From positions 30,367-94,366 of the forward strand of contig CAMKSQ010000006.1 of assembly GCA_946415475.1 (NCBI GenBank): a DNA stretch of 64,000 nt. The letters are read 5' to 3'. Below the pieces are notes generated by a model. It ran no database searches. It saw nothing but the letters and a program-made list of their open reading frames with translations, and had not been told where the DNA came from. A program made the translations under genes and the position numbers. The DNA is from an uncultured Bacteroidales bacterium (lineage in GTDB: Bacteria; Bacteroidota; Bacteroidia; Bacteroidales; UBA932). Shown one piece after another: positions 33,746 to 41,073 of this stretch; the stretch's first letter is position 1, and every line of letters starts with the position of its first letter.

Positions 33746-35602
33746 TTATTGTTTAACAGCGTCAATCGTGGAAATTTCCACAGAGGCCGACTTTTCGTCG
33801 GCACCCTGATGCACCGTCACATTGTTGTAAACGTAGGAACCGAACTTCCGCTGCGAATTGCCGTCAATGAGGTCGAACTTGACACTATATTTGCCAACGG
33901 GGAGGGAAACCTTGGCCACCTGATCCTTGCTGAAAGAGTTGGAAAGGACGTCCACCACCTTGTTGTTCTGGTCATAAACCGTCACATGAGCCATCTCGTA
34001 ATTGGAGGCATTCTTGAGGGCGATGATACCCCAGGCCACGCGGCTGGGAGCACCCACAGTCCACTCCACGGCAGGCAAGTCTTTCTTGTACGTCTTCTTG
34101 TTGGAGTCGTATTCCGAAGCTGCACGCCAGTGATACCAGGAAGCAAAGGTGATGTCAATCTTGGTCCTGAGCTTGAACTTGGTGCTGGTGTCGTTGTCCT
34201 TGACGGAACCCACGTGCCAGGTCCAGTTGGAATTGGCATAGAAGTCGCTTCTGGCTGTCGGCGGGAAGTTCTCATTAATCTTAGTCTGATTGTCCCAGTC
34301 GTCCTTCAGCTTAATGTTGTTGGTGTAATAACGATATTTGACGGTGGAAGGCGAGGAAGAGTTGGCCGTATATTCAATGGTGCTAAGTTCATAGCTGGTG
34401 GAACTGCTCCAGGTAGCGCCAACACTAAAACCGGCACCTGCGCTGAGTCCGGCGACATCGCCGACTCCGGCATTCAACGAGCCGCCCAGCGAAATGCTCT
34501 TTCCATTGGAATATTGCTTTGACTGATTCTTGTTCTCGGGAATAGGACGTTCAAAGTAGTCAATCTCGCTGATGCTGCTTCCATCGCGGTTTAACAGACT
34601 GGTGGCCACATTCATCTCCTCGAACCAGAAGCCGTACAAACGGTTACAGCAAGCGCCATGATAATTAGCCCTGGGCTGCCACATTTCCTGGTTGTGCGGA
34701 ATAATCTTGGAAACAATGATGTAGTAGTCTCCGGATTGGTCGCCATTGGAGCTTTGCTTGTAAACAGGGAAAACGCGGATATCCACATCCAGGGAAGAGG
34801 ATGCCTTCAGATAGTCCGGGTCGCAGAGGGTACCCTTGTCAATCTTTTCATCCAGGCTGTAGGTGAAAGACTGCGTATAGCGCTTGCCCAGATTCTCCAG
34901 TTTGCCTTTAATCTCTGTAGCATAGGCCGACTTGGTCACCATTTGCTCCTGGATAACGTCTTCCAGCCATCCGACAAAGGCAGACATCCGGGATTCAAAG
35001 TAATTCAGGTCGTCATCCTCTAATTCATCCAGGGCGCCATCTTCGTCTGCATATTGCTTGTTGGCCTCCACCAGCTTGTTCCACTCTTCCTCGGTCCAGG
35101 AGCTCTTACCATCATCTTCCGGCTCCAGCATATCTGCCTCCGAGGCCCACATGGTGTAGGTAAAGCCCTGGCCAAAGCCACAATAGCAGTAGAACAACGG
35201 GGCATATTCATCTCCCTCAATGGTTGCAATATCCAGATCTACGCCCAGTTGCGCAAAATCATCGGCAACGCCTTCATAGGCAGGGAACACAATGAAAGCA
35301 TCGTTGCCGATGGCCTTCAGGAGGGCCGGAGATTTGGCCTTAATGTCATTTTCACCGACAAACAGTATCTGGGCTTCACCCATGCCGGCGCCCAGCGGGA
35401 AGAAATCTTTGATGGCATCTTCCAGGTCATCGTCCATGGCGGAGATGTCGCCTTGATAGGCGGAGCCACGGAAATAGCTTCTGATGCCGACATCGGCGGT
35501 TTTTTCAGAATCACCTCCGTCTTTTGGATCCACCGGCACGGGAGTCCGGTTACAAGCGGCCATGAGCACAACGGCCAGAATAAGATAGAATAACTTTTTC
35601 AT
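33746..35602 (-). CDS. Large lipoprotein with tentative leukocidin-like pore-forming core (copy 2)
   Basis: A 618-residue lipoprotein (MKKLFYLILAVVLMAAC, Cys17), the same length as copy 1 and alignable from end to end. Shared blocks include YFRGSAYQGDISAMDDDLED near the N-terminus, FIVFPAYEGVADDFAQLGVD, YYIIVSKIIPHNQEMW, YFERPIPENKNQSKQYSNGK and VAWGIIALKNASNYEMAHVT. The glycine-rich stem is LGGSLNAGVGDVAGLSAGAG, followed by SSSTSYELSTIEYTANSS and ARSDFYANSNWTWHVGS. The toxin-fold reading is tentative, as for copy 1. It follows the second MscS-like gene by 25 bases and is probably in the same operon. Confidence 0.6.
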   Translation of the reverse strand: MKKLFYLILAVVLMAACNRTPVPVDPKDGGDSEKTADVGIRSYFRGSAYQGDISAMDDDLEDAIKDFFPLGAGMGEAQILFVGENDIKAKSPALLKAIGNDAFIVFPAYEGVADDFAQLGVDLDIATIEGDEYAPLFYCYCGFGQGFTYTMWASEADMLEPEDDGKSSWTEEEWNKLVEANKQYADEDGALDELEDDDLNYFESRMSAFVGWLEDVIQEQMVTKSAYATEIKGKLENLGKRYTQSFTYSLDEKIDKGTLCDPDYLKASSSLDVDIRVFPVYKQSSNGDQSGDYYIIVSKIIPHNQEMWQPRANYHGACCNRLYGFWFEEMNVATSLLNRDGSSISEIDYFERPIPENKNQSKQYSNGKSISLGGSLNAGVGDVAGLSAGAGFSVGATWSSSTSYELSTIEYTANSSSPSTVKYRYYTNNIKLKDDWDNQTKINENFPPTARSDFYANSNWTWHVGSVKDNDTSTKFKLRTKIDITFASWYHWRAASEYDSNKKTYKKDLPAVEWTVGAPSRVAWGIIALKNASNYEMAHVTVYDQNNKVVDVLSNSFSKDQVAKVSLPVGKYSVKFDLIDGNSQRKFGSYVYNNVTVHQGADEKSASVEISTIDAVKQ

Positions 35603-35627
35603 ACTAACTTACAATTTTAATTTGATT

Positions 35628-38378
35628 TTATTTGTCGTCGTCTTTAATCATATGTACATCGCACTGCGGGAACGGGATGGTGATGCCGCCCTCTTTCAGG
35701 AGCTTGTAGACCAGTTCTTTGCACCGGTCCACATAGCCGATGCGCTCCGGCACCAGTACAAACGCTTTCACGGCCACCTCCACGGCGCTGTCCGCAAAGT
35801 CGCCAAAGCGGATGTAAATGCCGTAGGCGGGATCCACTACGTCGCGGCCGTACCGGTCTTTGGTCTTCAGGGCCTCCAGGCCACTTTCCAGAAGTTCCCG
35901 CACCCGCTGGAAATCCGTACCGTAGGCCACACCCACCGTCACCTTGGTGAATTCGTACGCGTTGTTCCGCGTGAGGTTGGTGAAGTTCTTGCCAAACAGC
36001 GAAGAGTTCAGGAAGGCCACCTGGGTGCCGTTGATGGTTTCCACCAGGGTGGTCTGGTAGTTGATGTCCGTCACCTTGCCGCGAACGCCGTCGCACTCGA
36101 TCCAGTCCCCTACCCGCAGGCGGCCGCCCATGAGCTGGATACCGTAAATGAAGTTGTTCAGGATATCCTTGAGGGCCAGACCGATACCGGCCGACAAACC
36201 GCCGGCAATCAGGCCCAGCGAGCCGGTAGGGATGTTGAGCGTAATGATGAACAGGTCTGTATATACGAACCAGACAAACACGCTGATGAGGCTGTTCCCC
36301 AGCGAGAGGTTAATCTCATTGCTGCGGATGGTTTTCCGGTTGTACTTGCGCAGGAAACGGCGGTACTGGAAGCTTTGCCAGATGGTATGGACGGCCTTGT
36401 TCACATAACGGAACACAAAGAACATTTCCGTGAGGAACAACACGCTGTACATGGAAACGCGCATCTCTCCCTGGCGGAAGAACGGCTCCTCGAACAGGGT
36501 CCGGTACAGGTCGTTGAATTCGAAGATGTCCAGCGCCCAACACAGGCAGGTAGGAATGGAGCCCAGGGCCAGCAGCGGGAAAATCACTTCCTTAACCAGG
36601 TCGTAGAACCAGGTGGCGGAGAACAACAGCTGTTCCCGGGCCGAGCCGGACACATAGGTAATCCGGGCTTTATACTCCTCCAGGCGCTTGTCCAGGCGTT
36701 CTTCCTTGTACCAGAGCGTCAGGTGCCACACAGAGGCGATGGCCAGCACAAACGCCAGCTGGAAGTACCACCATACCAGGATGATGAGCGAAAGGAACAC
36801 GTAGCCTGTCCAGCCACAAACGGTAGCAATGGTGGTAATGCCCAGGGAGATCCAGCCGATGATGGTATCGGTCCGGTCCGCTTTTCCGCCCCGGAGCAAA
36901 TTGACAGCCAGCTGCCACAGCACCATCACCAGGAGGATTGGCGGCAGGAAGAAATTCAGGAAGGCATTGGGCACAAACAGCATCCGGCAGGTAATCACGA
37001 ACAGCGCCGTGAAAATGGTGGGCAGATAGATGCGCATGCTGTTTTTGAGCTTGGGAGGATCCAGGCGGATGAGAAGGGCCGTGGTGATGGCCATCAAGAG
37101 CCACACGAACGTGTGCATGATGCTAATCCCTTTTCGGATCATGTCGTCATCCGTACTCTCGAAGCTGAGCGCCATAAAGAGGATACAGGCCAGCAGCAAG
37201 GCCAGGTAACTCTTCTGCTCCTTGGCCACCCGCTCCTTCACCGGCTTTACGAAGCGATAGAGCGGGAGCAGCAGCAGGGCGGCAAGGCCCCACAAGACCA
37301 GGAAGGCCACAAGATAAATGACCAGCCAGAAAATCTTTGCCGAGTTAACCAGCTGATTGTCATTGGAAATCTCTTCTTGGGTATACCCCAGTTCCTCATC
37401 CACGAACGCGCTCTTGAGGAAGGAGAACGAGAATTTTTCTCCCATGGCTCTCCGGGCCTCCTGCCAATAATACCCGGGATTCTTCAGGACCTCTATCCAG
37501 GGGGTTTGCCCCTCTACAAAAACTTTGTTTTGCAGCAGGCTGTAATAGTTCCTGGCGTAGGCATAGGATTCATCCATCCGCAGGCGGGCTTCCCGGTAAT
37601 GGGTGCTGTCCGCCATCACCTGCTCCCGCGTCTGGGCATACATTTTCAGGAGCTCCGAGGCATACAGGATACAGGAATCGCGATCTGCCTGGCCGGTCTC
37701 GCTCAGGATAAACGCAGGGGTCGTCCCTTTTTCCTTAGCCTCTATCGTCTCTTTTACTTCTGAGAGCGCCTGCTGTTCCTGTTCCAGGCTCACCTCTCCC
37801 AGATTTTCCGGATCCTCCAGCGCCAGCCGTTCGTTCAGGGCGATAATGGCATCTACCTGTTCCTGGAGTTCCTGCTGCAGGAGGCTCTCATTGCGCATCA
37901 GATGCACATCCAGGGAGTCGTTGTGGTAGGCCAGGCTGTCCGGCACCACTTCCAGGTCCCGGAGCTCCGGAGGAAGACGGCGCAGGGACTCGATGAGGCG
38001 GGCATAGCGGTCTATCTCCACATCCAGGGTGGCCACAATGCGGTCGTACGGGGTGCGGGTTTTGTTGAAGTCCCGGAATTCCTGGGACACCTTTTCCAGG
38101 GCATAGCTGATATCAAAGGTGTAGTCCTGCTTCTGGGAATACAGCATCAGGGACAGGTCGTTGCACTTTTTGACGATGCCCACCATGCGCTTGCGCTGAA
38201 CGGCGTACTTGCTTTCCATCCGCGCCTGGGTTTTTCCCATCTGCCGATAGTCGTGATACAGTTCCCGGCGCAGGTTGGACAGCGTTGCATCCAGATCCAT
38301 GCCCGTAAACACGGCCATGGCCGGCACTGCCACGGCAAACAACCCTATTAGAAAGCCTAGAAGTTTACGTTTTTTCAT
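35628..38378 (-). CDS. MscS-family mechanosensitive ion channel, large form (copy 2)
   Basis: The 916-residue protein starts MKKRKLLGFLIGLFAVAVPA with a signal segment. The periplasmic helical part (residues 25-300) includes a Glu-rich coiled region not in copy 1. About eight membrane helices (360-700) are followed by the pore GGLSAGIGLALKDILNNFIY and the beta domain GRLRVGDWIECDGVRGKVTD, ending IPFPQCDVHMI. DNA identity with copy 1 is perfect over a 74-base tract in this region, while the N-terminal halves diverge. It heads the leftward operon of the hydrolase cluster, downstream of a palindrome overlapping its promoter. Confidence 0.93.
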   Translation of the reverse strand: MKKRKLLGFLIGLFAVAVPAMAVFTGMDLDATLSNLRRELYHDYRQMGKTQARMESKYAVQRKRMVGIVKKCNDLSLMLYSQKQDYTFDISYALEKVSQEFRDFNKTRTPYDRIVATLDVEIDRYARLIESLRRLPPELRDLEVVPDSLAYHNDSLDVHLMRNESLLQQELQEQVDAIIALNERLALEDPENLGEVSLEQEQQALSEVKETIEAKEKGTTPAFILSETGQADRDSCILYASELLKMYAQTREQVMADSTHYREARLRMDESYAYARNYYSLLQNKVFVEGQTPWIEVLKNPGYYWQEARRAMGEKFSFSFLKSAFVDEELGYTQEEISNDNQLVNSAKIFWLVIYLVAFLVLWGLAALLLLPLYRFVKPVKERVAKEQKSYLALLLACILFMALSFESTDDDMIRKGISIMHTFVWLLMAITTALLIRLDPPKLKNSMRIYLPTIFTALFVITCRMLFVPNAFLNFFLPPILLVMVLWQLAVNLLRGGKADRTDTIIGWISLGITTIATVCGWTGYVFLSLIILVWWYFQLAFVLAIASVWHLTLWYKEERLDKRLEEYKARITYVSGSAREQLLFSATWFYDLVKEVIFPLLALGSIPTCLCWALDIFEFNDLYRTLFEEPFFRQGEMRVSMYSVLFLTEMFFVFRYVNKAVHTIWQSFQYRRFLRKYNRKTIRSNEINLSLGNSLISVFVWFVYTDLFIITLNIPTGSLGLIAGGLSAGIGLALKDILNNFIYGIQLMGGRLRVGDWIECDGVRGKVTDINYQTTLVETINGTQVAFLNSSLFGKNFTNLTRNNAYEFTKVTVGVAYGTDFQRVRELLESGLEALKTKDRYGRDVVDPAYGIYIRFGDFADSAVEVAVKAFVLVPERIGYVDRCKELVYKLLKEGGITIPFPQCDVHMIKDDDK

Positions 38379-38403
38379 ACCTTAGGTAAGTTACAAACCC
38401 CCG

Positions 38404-38431
38404 CTTTGACAATGCGGATTTGTCAAAGGTA
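38404..38431 (-). promoter_or_regulatory. Promoter with overlapping 9-bp palindrome upstream of MscS-like copy 2
   Basis: The minus strand has TACCTTTG (38424-38431) as -7 box. CTTTGACAA (38404-38412) and TTGTCAAAG (38420-38428) are perfect inverted arms with a 7-base loop and overlap that box. A repressor bound here would block the start of the cluster operon. Confidence 0.6.
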
Positions 38432-38456
38432 TAAAAAAACTGGCAGAAAACAAAGA

Positions 38457-38472
38457 CCGCCCTAACGGGCGG
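38457..38472 (-). terminator. Rho-independent terminator of the 40315-38479 operon
   Basis: CCGCCC and GGGCGG form a compact hairpin with a 4-base loop, followed on the minus strand by TCTTTGTTTT. It lies 6 bases past the stop of the gene at 38479. Confidence 0.75.
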
Positions 38473-38478
38473 ACCGAA

Positions 38479-38934
38479 TCAACTGTCTCCTTTTTTTCGA
38501 AGCATATAGATGCTGCCGGCAATGAGCGCCGCCACTATCAAAAAGGCCAGGGTGGTATTAAAGCCGTCGCCGTATTTGAGCTTCAGGTACAGGACGCCAT
38601 AATTGAGGCCGAAGAGGACCACGCCCCCGGCCAGGGACGCTCCCAGCGCCAAGGCTGTGCCGCCAGGGTTGTCCTTCCATGTCTTTTCCCGAAGGACCCT
38701 TCGCCCTGTCACCACAACCGGAATCAGGCCGATAAGCACCGCCACGGCCAGCATGAGCGTCTTACGGGCTCTGGCAGCCGCCTCAGCCGCCTGGACTTCC
38801 CGCTCCGCCTGCTCAAAACGTTCCAGGACGGCCCGCGTGTCCGGGGTGATGTATTCCTCGTACAGCTCTTCCGGGGACTGCGCACCGGCAGACCAGCCCA
38901 GCAGCAGCGTCAGAAGGAATAAAAACCGTCTCAT
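38479..38934 (-). CDS. Hypothetical exported membrane protein, 151 aa
   Basis: A signal-like segment (MRRFLFLLTLLLGWSAGAQ) precedes an acidic, Ala/Glu-rich helix (residues 25-58) and three hydrophobic helices at about 60-80, 92-112 and 128-146. No family recognised. The start overlaps the end of the 38931 gene (ATGA), so it is translated with it. It is the last gene of operon A of the palindrome regulon. Confidence 0.75.
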   Translation of the reverse strand: MRRFLFLLTLLLGWSAGAQSPEELYEEYITPDTRAVLERFEQAEREVQAAEAAARARKTLMLAVAVLIGLIPVVVTGRRVLREKTWKDNPGGTALALGASLAGGVVLFGLNYGVLYLKLKYGDGFNTTLAFLIVAALIAGSIYMLRKKGDS

Positions 38935-39428
38935 TCGAAATCGTAATAAGCGGCTGTCTCGAAATCAAAATCAGCAGCGGTGAGAATGTTCCTGCTGTCT
39001 CCCGGCAGGTCGGCATCGTGCTCCTTGAGGAAGTGCTCGGCCAGGAGAATGTCCGGAATGGCAGTCCATTCGCTGTAGGCCACCAGGACCACGATCATAT
39101 TGCCTTCTTTCAAAGCGTCCTCGGCCACGGGCACCCCCTGATAGGCCTGCCAGGCGGGCCCATCACAGGGAACATACCGGTCCAGGAAAATCGGGTAGCT
39201 GTCGTCCCAGCCTTCCGGCATGTAGAAGACCATCTTATAGCGGGACGATGTATCCTCTCCGGCATACAGGACGTCTGCCGTCACGACATAGTCCTTGAAG
39301 CTCTCGTCCTCAAAGACCAAGCGGCAAAGCCAGGATTCGCCAATTTCCACATTGGAGAAACTGCCTTTTTCCTTGCAGCCGGCAAGGAGCAGCAAGGCAA
39401 GGGGAAGCAGATAAAGCAAGCGTTTCAT
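38931..39428 (-). CDS. Hypothetical lipoprotein, 165 aa
   Basis: The signal peptide ends LALLLLAGC with lipidation at Cys18. The mature part is acidic and Tyr-rich (YAGEDTSSRYKMVFYMPEGW, PIFLDRYVPCDGPAWQAYQG) with no membrane segment. No family recognised. It lies between the DUF1566-like gene (4 bases) and the membrane protein gene. Confidence 0.75.
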   Translation of the reverse strand: MKRLLYLLPLALLLLAGCKEKGSFSNVEIGESWLCRLVFEDESFKDYVVTADVLYAGEDTSSRYKMVFYMPEGWDDSYPIFLDRYVPCDGPAWQAYQGVPVAEDALKEGNMIVVLVAYSEWTAIPDILLAEHFLKEHDADLPGDSRNILTAADFDFETAAYYDFE

Positions 39429-39432
39429 AGGG

Positions 39433-39888
39433 CTATTCTTTGACTAAACGTACAGGGTACCTTCTTTGGCCCAGGCTGGTCTCGCCCAGTTCCTCCCAGG
39501 TGTAATAACCATCCCGATTGGGGGCCTTTAACAGGGGGTTCAGGATAATCACTTTGAGATAGCAGCCATCCGAACCCGCTATGCCGAATTCCCTTGCCGA
39601 GCGGCTGCCAATGGGATAAAGGAAGCACACGCTGTTGCCGTTTTTCCCGGTAAAGACCACCCACTCTTCCCCGTCTTTGTCCTGGGCAGACTGCGTGCAG
39701 TTTTCACGGAGCTCCTTGATTTCCGCCAGCGTGGGCATTCTCCACCCTTCAGGGATGTCCACTTCCGGACCGATGTCTTCAGCAGCCCACTTAACGCTGA
39801 GCCCAAGGTCCACTGCCTTGGGTGCCTCCTGGGCGCAAGCGTACACCGCGCCCAGAAGCATGATAAGTATTAAATATAGTTTTTTCAT
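39433..39888 (-). CDS. Secreted protein with VDLGLSVKWA-type (DUF1566/Fib_succ_major-like) domain
   Basis: The start at 39888 (MKKLYLILIMLLGAVYACA) opens a signal peptide; 151 residues. The mature part starts KAVDLGLSVKWAAEDIG and continues IPEGWRMPTLAEIKELRENC. This is typical of Bacteroidota surface proteins of the Fibrobacter-succinogenes-paralog/DUF1566 group. The domain is usually longer, so this is a short version. The gene at 44599 carries the same kind of domain. It is part of operon A after the Cys-rich protein gene, with a gap of 4 bases. Confidence 0.8.
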   Translation of the reverse strand: MKKLYLILIMLLGAVYACAQEAPKAVDLGLSVKWAAEDIGPEVDIPEGWRMPTLAEIKELRENCTQSAQDKDGEEWVVFTGKNGNSVCFLYPIGSRSAREFGIAGSDGCYLKVIILNPLLKAPNRDGYYTWEELGETSLGQRRYPVRLVKE

Positions 39889-39892
39889 AGGC

Positions 39893-40315
39893 TTAATCAT
39901 CTACTTTGCCCGTTCCGCGACAGTCGGGGCAGTTCCACTCCTTGATACCTGTCTGGCCACACTGGCTGCAGGGCTGATTGCCGGCGCCACCGCAACTGGT
40001 GCAATTGATGGAACCGGTCCCGGAACAGCGGTCGCATTTGATGGTGCCATTACCGCCACAATACCGGCATTCATCATTCCGTCCGTGGCATTGGGGGCAG
40101 ACATAGCTCCCTTCCCCACCGCAGACCGTGCAGCGCAGACTCTTATGTCCGTTGCAAAGAGAACAGTCCCTCCAGCCACGTCCGCTGCAGAAGGAGCAAT
40201 TGTCAGCAATCTTTCCCGTGCCGCCGCAGCGGGAGCAATCCCGGTCGCCCGAGACCATACCGGTGAGCAGGGCAAGACCTGCCAAAACCAAAACAAGCGA
40301 TAGAATCTTTTTCAT
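39893..40315 (-). CDS. Secreted Cys-rich protein with DnaJ-type CxxCxGxG zinc motifs
   Basis: The ATG at 40315 (MKKILSLVLVLAGLALLTG) opens a signal peptide; a GTG 9 bases upstream is less likely. After it comes a dense series of zinc-binding CxxC motifs: CSRCGGTGK, CSFCSGRGW, CSLCNGHKS, CTVCGGEGS, CPQCHGR, CRYCGGNGT, CDRCSGTGS, CTSCGGAGN, CSQCGQTG and CPDCRGTG. That is the DnaJ cysteine-rich domain pattern repeated beyond its usual four motifs, without a J domain. Being exported, it is not a DnaJ. It opens operon A behind a palindromic operator. Confidence 0.85.
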   Translation of the reverse strand: MKKILSLVLVLAGLALLTGMVSGDRDCSRCGGTGKIADNCSFCSGRGWRDCSLCNGHKSLRCTVCGGEGSYVCPQCHGRNDECRYCGGNGTIKCDRCSGTGSINCTSCGGAGNQPCSQCGQTGIKEWNCPDCRGTGKVDD

Positions 40316-40334
40316 AGGTTTCACTGTTTTTCTA

Positions 40335-40380
40335 CAAAGGTACGTCTTAGTGTCAACTCTTTTGTGGCGGAATCCGCCAC
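40335..40380 (-). promoter_or_regulatory. Promoter with 17-bp palindromic operator, copy 1
   Basis: The -7 box TACCTTTG is at 40335-40342 (minus strand). Twenty-one bases upstream lies GTGGCGGATTCCGCCAC (40364-40380), 8-bp arms around one base. The leader to the ATG at 40315 matches that of the gene at 43029 (AAAACAGTGAAACC versus AAAACACTGAACC). Confidence 0.8.
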
Positions 40381-40399
40381 GCCGCGCGCAATTTTGCGC

Positions 40400-41071
40400 T
40401 TAGTCCAGCAGGCTGCCATCCATGGGGTCCAGATGGTGCCAGGTGCCGTCTTCCAGCTGGATGTACAGGCTGGGTTCTTCCTTGAACTTCCAATCCTTCA
40501 GGTCGTTGTACAGACGCTCACCGTCCAGGTTAAAAACGGAGTAGGCTTTTTTGTCCTTTTCACGGAAAACGCCGATGATGAGGGCATGACCAGGGACAAA
40601 TTTGAAAAAGCCGTACCGGGCCTCCCAGGCATAGGCCCGTTCCAGTGAATTTCCGGATTCGATGATGGGAACCAGTTTGTCATCTACAATCCTGTACACG
40701 CCGCACTCTCCGTTGCAGAGCCACTTTTGCTTGGGATTCTCCAGGCCCTTTGCCCAGCAGAAGGCCCAGTCAATGTTCACCAGCCCCTGAGCTTCGGCAG
40801 GATAATCCTCTCCCTCGATGAACTCCACATCGGTAGTGGGCAGGAAGAACATCGCCCCATTCTTTTTGTCGATGATGGGAGAGGTAACCCACACCTTGGT
40901 CTCGTTGTTCCAGATGGCCGTAACGGGCGCATCTTTCATGTATTTCCCCTTGCCGATTTTCACCTCATAGGGGCCATACTTCTTCCCCAGATTATCATTT
41001 TTTCTCTGTGCATTCACGGAAATAGGCACGAGAAGGAGCGCTGCCAGCGCCAGAATAGCTAAACGTTTCAT
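40400..41071 (-). CDS. Hypothetical exported protein, 223 aa (paralog of 45689)
   Basis: The start at 41071 (MKRLAILALAALLLVPISVNA) opens a signal peptide. The mature protein has NLGKKYGPYEVKIGKGKY, a Trp-rich middle (AIWNNETKVWVTSP) and ends with LYNDLKDWKFKEEPSLYIQL and EDGTWHHLDP. Its paralog at 45689 on the other strand matches throughout, with 69 identical bases near the 3' end. No family recognised; the Trp/Tyr/acidic repeats and link with a WG-repeat gene suggest a similar beta-rich fold. It starts 2 bases after the WG-repeat stop. Confidence 0.75.
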   Translation of the reverse strand: MKRLAILALAALLLVPISVNAQRKNDNLGKKYGPYEVKIGKGKYMKDAPVTAIWNNETKVWVTSPIIDKKNGAMFFLPTTDVEFIEGEDYPAEAQGLVNIDWAFCWAKGLENPKQKWLCNGECGVYRIVDDKLVPIIESGNSLERAYAWEARYGFFKFVPGHALIIGVFREKDKKAYSVFNLDGERLYNDLKDWKFKEEPSLYIQLEDGTWHHLDPMDGSLLD

Positions 41072-41073
41072 AA

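Noticed and set aside
35622..37763. A 713-codon plus-strand frame opposite MscS-like copy 2
   Set aside because: The opposite strand encodes a full channel protein with a paralog; this frame has no recognisable feature.
39893..40315. DnaJ chaperone
   Set aside because: No J domain and no C-terminal substrate domains; a signal peptide makes it an exported protein with similar zinc motifs only.
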